Shown: in pieces, positions 61,371-64,000 of the stretch | How the letters are laid out: each line of letters starts with the position of its first letter | Numbering within the stretch: position 1 is the stretch's first letter | Source: Pedosphaera parvula Ellin514 | GTDB taxonomy: Bacteria; Verrucomicrobiota; Verrucomicrobiia; Limisphaerales; Pedosphaeraceae | Length of the DNA stretch: 64,000 nucleotides | Direction of reading: 5' to 3' | NCBI RefSeq assembly: GCF_000172555.1 | Contig: NZ_ABOX02000025.1 | Coordinates: 33,104 to 97,103, forward strand | Notes under the pieces: generated by a model | What the model was told of the DNA's origin: nothing | Database searches by the model: none | The model's input: only the letters and a program-made list of their open reading frames with translations | Position numbers and translations under genes: made by a program

Positions 61371-62278
61371 CCTTGGGTGTTACGGTTTGAGTTCTATGCC
61401 GGAGGAGATGATTACGGTGGACGGCTTTGAGGGCAATGGAAAAAAAGGAGGGAAAACCGTTGGAAACGGTTACGTGAATAAGAAGGTGGTATTGCCCCCC
61501 CCGCACTAAAGTGGCGGGGTTAATGAGAGGGGCGGCATGACTGTTGCACATGGGAGGAGTTTGTCCGACTTACCACAATCGGTGGCTAGTATCAGGCTAA
61601 GCCGATTTGGAAATCAGTGCTCCGGTTGAAGCAGTTGGATCGCAGGTCGCCTACGCGAGTCGAGGCAATGATTGGTTTTAAAATTTGAGCTGAGTCAGAG
61701 CGGCGCGCACGGAGTGACGCGGCCCTACCTGGTTGCTTGCGCGGAGGATTGGGTCGCGGGGCGCGTGCGCGAATAGCGACGTGGAAAGGATTAAAATCGC
61801 GGACTTGGCTGGAGCTCGACAGGAGTCTCTCCCCTACCGATTTATTGGTGGCTGGCGCTAAGGCTGGAGTCGCGGGTCGCCTGCGCGATTGGCACGATGA
61901 ATGGGATGAGAGCGCAAGGGAGGTCAGGGAGCGCGCAGCAGTGCATCCTTACCCCATATCGATTGCTGGCGCAAAGCGTCGGAGTCCCAGACCGCGTGCG
62001 CGGATTGTGTCATGGTATAAATCAAAATCGCGGGCCGATAATGGGCGTCCGCAGAGGTACGCCCTACCGATTTATTGATTGCTGGCGCGCGCGGTTGGAT
62101 CGTTGGTCGCGTACGCGAGTGGGGGTGATGGAAAGATGGAAATTGTCGGCCGTGTTAGTGCGGCGCGGTAGGGACACCGCGGCCCTACCTGCGAGCCTGG
62201 CGGTGGGATTTGAATCGCGGATCGTGGATGCGGTATGGATTGTCAGGGGGGTGGGAATGGGATTATGGTGGGCGGGCC
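61371..62278. other. 908-bp non-coding stretch dominated by a tandem array
   Basis: From 61,371 to about 61,620 there is nothing I can support except a C/G run (61495-61505). From about 61,620 onward the region consists of the degenerate repeat units annotated separately, running up to the amidase start. The open frames here are by-products of the high GC content. Confidence 0.6.
61620..62235. repeat. Degenerate tandem array, six units of about 115 bp
   Basis: A 15-bp core near GGTCGCGTACGCGAG starts at 61645, 61759, 61875, 61989 and 62105, i.e. at intervals of 114, 116, 114 and 116 bp, with a worn sixth copy near 62,219. Units also share AAAATCGCGG and a CCCTACCGATTTATTG...GCTGGCGC tail (seen best near 61,835 and 62,075). 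Identity between units is partial, so the array is old. One stray copy lies at 18,254-18,290. Confidence 0.75.
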
Positions 62279-63907
62279 ATGAAACGTCGCGATTTTATTC
62301 GGTCGGCCATCATCGGGAGTGGAATCGTCATGAACCAATCTTCTTTTGCTCAACAGGCAGCTTCGGAATCACGCGCCGGTGATGTCAACAGGAAGCGGGT
62401 GCCGTCTTTTGAATTGGATGAGGTGATGATTGGGGAGTTGCAGTCGGGCATGGCGAAGGGGAAGTGGTCGGCGGTGTCGTTGACAAAGAAGTATCTCACG
62501 CGAATTCAGATGATTGACCGGCGGGGGCCGAAACTCAATGCGGTGATTGAATTGAATCCGGAGGCGCTGGCGATTGCGTCGGCATTGGATAAGGAGCGGA
62601 AGAGCAAAGGGCCGCGGGGTCCGTTGCATGGGATTCCGGTGCTCATCAAGGACAACATTGATACCCATGACAAGATGATGACGACGGCGGGGTCGCTGGC
62701 ACTGGCTGGTTCGATTGCGCCGAAGGATGCGTTCATGGTGCAGAAGCTGCGGGAGGCAGGGGCGGTGATTTTGGGGAAAACGAATTTGAGTGAGTGGGCG
62801 AATTTTCGTTCTTCGCACGCGACGAGTGGTTGGAGCGGGCGCGGAGGATTGACGTTGTGTCCTTATGCGCTGGATCGGAATCCGTCGGGATCGAGTTCGG
62901 GTTCGGGTGTGGCGGTGGCGGCGAATTTATGCGCGGTGGCGGTGGGCACGGAGACGGATGGTTCGGTGTTATCGCCGGCTTCCTACAATGGGCTGGTGGG
63001 AATCAAGCCGACGGTGGGATTGATCAGTCGGTGCGGCATTATCCCGATTGCCCACAGCCAGGATACGGCGGGGCCGATGGCGCGGACGGTGACAGATGCG
63101 GCGATTTTGCTGGGTTGTCTGGCGGGGCCGGATAATTGTGATGCGGCGACGGCGGAAAGCGCGGGCAAGGTGCAGACGGATTATACGCAGTTTTTGAAGC
63201 GTGATGGTTTGCGCGGCGCGAGGATTGGGGTGGCGCGGAAGTTTTTTGGGATCCTGGATGAAGCGGACAAGTTGATGGAGGGGGCGATTGCGGAGATGAA
63301 GGCGTTGGGCGCTGTGATTGTTGATCCGGCTGATTTGCCGACGCATGGGCAGTATGGGGAGGCGGAGACGGAGGTGTTATTGTACGAGTTCAAGAATGAT
63401 TTGAATGCCTACCTCGCAAATCGGGGAGCGAACGCGCCGGTGCATTCGCTCAAGGAGATCATCGAGTTCAACGAGCGGAACAAGGCGAAGGAAATGCCGT
63501 ATTTTGGGCAGGATCTTTTTCTGAAGGCGGAGGCGAAAGGGCCGTTGACGGAGAAGGCGTATCGCGATGCGTTGGAGAAGAATCTTCGACTGACTCGGGA
63601 GGAAGGGATTGATGCGGTGATGAAGAAGCATCGGCTGGATGCGATTGTGGCACCGACGACGGGGCCGACGCAGTTGACGGATTTGGTGTGGGGAGATCGG
63701 GACACGGGTGGCAGCACGACGCCGCCGGCGGTGGCGGGGTATCCGAGCATTACGGTGCCAGCGGGCCAGGTGGCGGGTTTGCCGGTGGGGATTTCGTTTT
63801 TCGGCAAGGCTTGGAGCGAGCCGAAACTGATTGAGTTGGCATTTGCGTTTGAGCAGTCGACGAAGCATCGCAGGGCGCCGAAGTTTTTGAGGACGGTTGA
63901 TATATAG
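62279..63907 (+). CDS. Tat-exported amidase-signature family enzyme
   Basis: 542 residues from the ATG at 62279, which directly starts a twin-arginine signal ([18 protein letters not shown]). A longer frame from 62210 runs back into the repeat array. The amidase signature triad is seen: catalytic Lys in [12 protein letters not shown], Ser in [14 protein letters not shown] and the nucleophile Ser in [13 protein letters not shown]. Family members hydrolyse amide bonds of many kinds; relatives with this length and Tat signal are usually called amidases without known substrate. Codon use is markedly G/GG-ending compared with the neighbours. Confidence 0.92.
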   Translation: MKRRDFIRSAIIGSGIVMNQSSFAQQAASESRAGDVNRKRVPSFELDEVMIGELQSGMAKGKWSAVSLTKKYLTRIQMIDRRGPKLNAVIELNPEALAIASALDKERKSKGPRGPLHGIPVLIKDNIDTHDKMMTTAGSLALAGSIAPKDAFMVQKLREAGAVILGKTNLSEWANFRSSHATSGWSGRGGLTLCPYALDRNPSGSSSGSGVAVAANLCAVAVGTETDGSVLSPASYNGLVGIKPTVGLISRCGIIPIAHSQDTAGPMARTVTDAAILLGCLAGPDNCDAATAESAGKVQTDYTQFLKRDGLRGARIGVARKFFGILDEADKLMEGAIAEMKALGAVIVDPADLPTHGQYGEAETEVLLYEFKNDLNAYLANRGANAPVHSLKEIIEFNERNKAKEMPYFGQDLFLKAEAKGPLTEKAYRDALEKNLRLTREEGIDAVMKKHRLDAIVAPTTGPTQLTDLVWGDRDTGGSTTPPAVAGYPSITVPAGQVAGLPVGISFFGKAWSEPKLIELAFAFEQSTKHRRAPKFLRTVDI

Positions 63908-63911
63908 GGAG

Positions 63912-63928
63912 GTCAGTGGTCAGTGGTC
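63912..63928 (+). repeat. Short direct repeat GTCAGTG
   Basis: GTCAGTG GTCAGTG GTC, two and a half copies right after the amidase stop. A low-complexity tract. Confidence 0.4.
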
Positions 63929-64000
63929 TGTTGTCCGTTGGTGAAAGAATCTAATGTCGTGGGGGCTTGGCGCGTGGAGTGGGCGGGTTGTCGGGCAAGT

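Noticed and set aside
61645..62119. CRISPR array
   Set aside because: The spacing of about 115 bp and the poor identity between units do not fit 25-40 bp repeats with unique spacers, and no cas gene is present.
61737..62382. Open frames of 113 and 161 codons in the repeat array
   Set aside because: They translate degenerate repeat units and run into the amidase start in another frame; the GC richness removes stops.

Overview
The window reads as chromosomal DNA of a Verrucomicrobiota bacterium, most likely a soil-type Pedosphaera/Limisphaerales-like lineage. This is inferred from gene content, not from a marker gene: a TIGR04073-type lipoprotein, a DUF6797/propeller protein, a DUF5069 protein, BlaI paired with a giant M56 protein, and an amidase ending in the Ig/LamG/'STNLINW' architecture. 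The DNA is moderately GC-rich, gene-dense and Gram-negative in character (Tol-Pal, Tat, many lipoproteins). No rRNA, tRNA, CRISPR array, prophage or classical insertion sequence was found.

Layout. 0-5.2 kb: 3'-truncated hpnH (hopanoid side chain), a small lipoprotein, a secreted TPR protein, ispE, a TIGR04073 lipoprotein and a TPR-sulfotransferase. 5.2-10.7 kb: one leftward envelope cluster, tolQ-tolR-tolA/tonB-tolB-pal followed by tatA-tatC. 11.6-16.6 kb: two PAS histidine kinases, the second a hybrid. 16.7-20.5 kb: a sialidase-like protein, then a three-gene set (Met/Asp-rich repeat protein, cytochrome b, Tat-exported molybdopterin oxidoreductase). 21.2-25.9 kb: an Rbs-type ABC importer operon with an embedded glycerophosphodiesterase and a 47-residue membrane peptide. 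25.9-31.2 kb: LysR regulator, ferredoxin, threonine aldolase, Gfo/Idh/MocA dehydrogenase, SDR and FMN-dependent hydroxy-acid oxidase. 31.3-38.7 kb: GH9 glycosidase, a GxxExxY gene packaged between perfect 29-bp inverted repeats, a variant polysaccharide deacetylase, a GYF-PrsW protease, a DUF4139-like protein and a methyltransferase. 38.7-42.4 kb: DUF6797 propeller, two related small proteins, an acetyltransferase.

42.5-48.1 kb is the most unusual locus. A BlaI-type repressor, with a clear promoter overlapped by palindromes, overlaps by 4 bp the gene for a 1633-residue protein. That protein joins a BlaR1-like M56 metallopeptidase to two secretin-like C-domains with STN/N-domain-like segments between them. 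A tiny entericidin-type lipoprotein and a strong terminator follow. I read this as a proteolytic envelope-sensing switch whose sensor is secretin-derived.

48.5-57.8 kb: amidase with Ig/LamG domains, FUSC-like protein, secreted propeller, response regulator, a 1139-residue hybrid kinase with two kinase cores, an acetyltransferase and a membrane-anchored hypothetical. 57.8-60.2 kb: a TetR / Old-Yellow-Enzyme / DUF5069 set with matching palindromic operators before the first two genes. 60.2-64 kb: two small hypotheticals, a degenerate tandem array with a strict ~115-bp period, and a Tat-exported amidase-signature enzyme.

The Tat system at 5.3-6.6 kb probably exports at least two proteins encoded here (the Mo oxidoreductase and the terminal amidase). 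Most annotations rest on motif recognition by eye; gene boundaries and functions marked as inference need homology searches.
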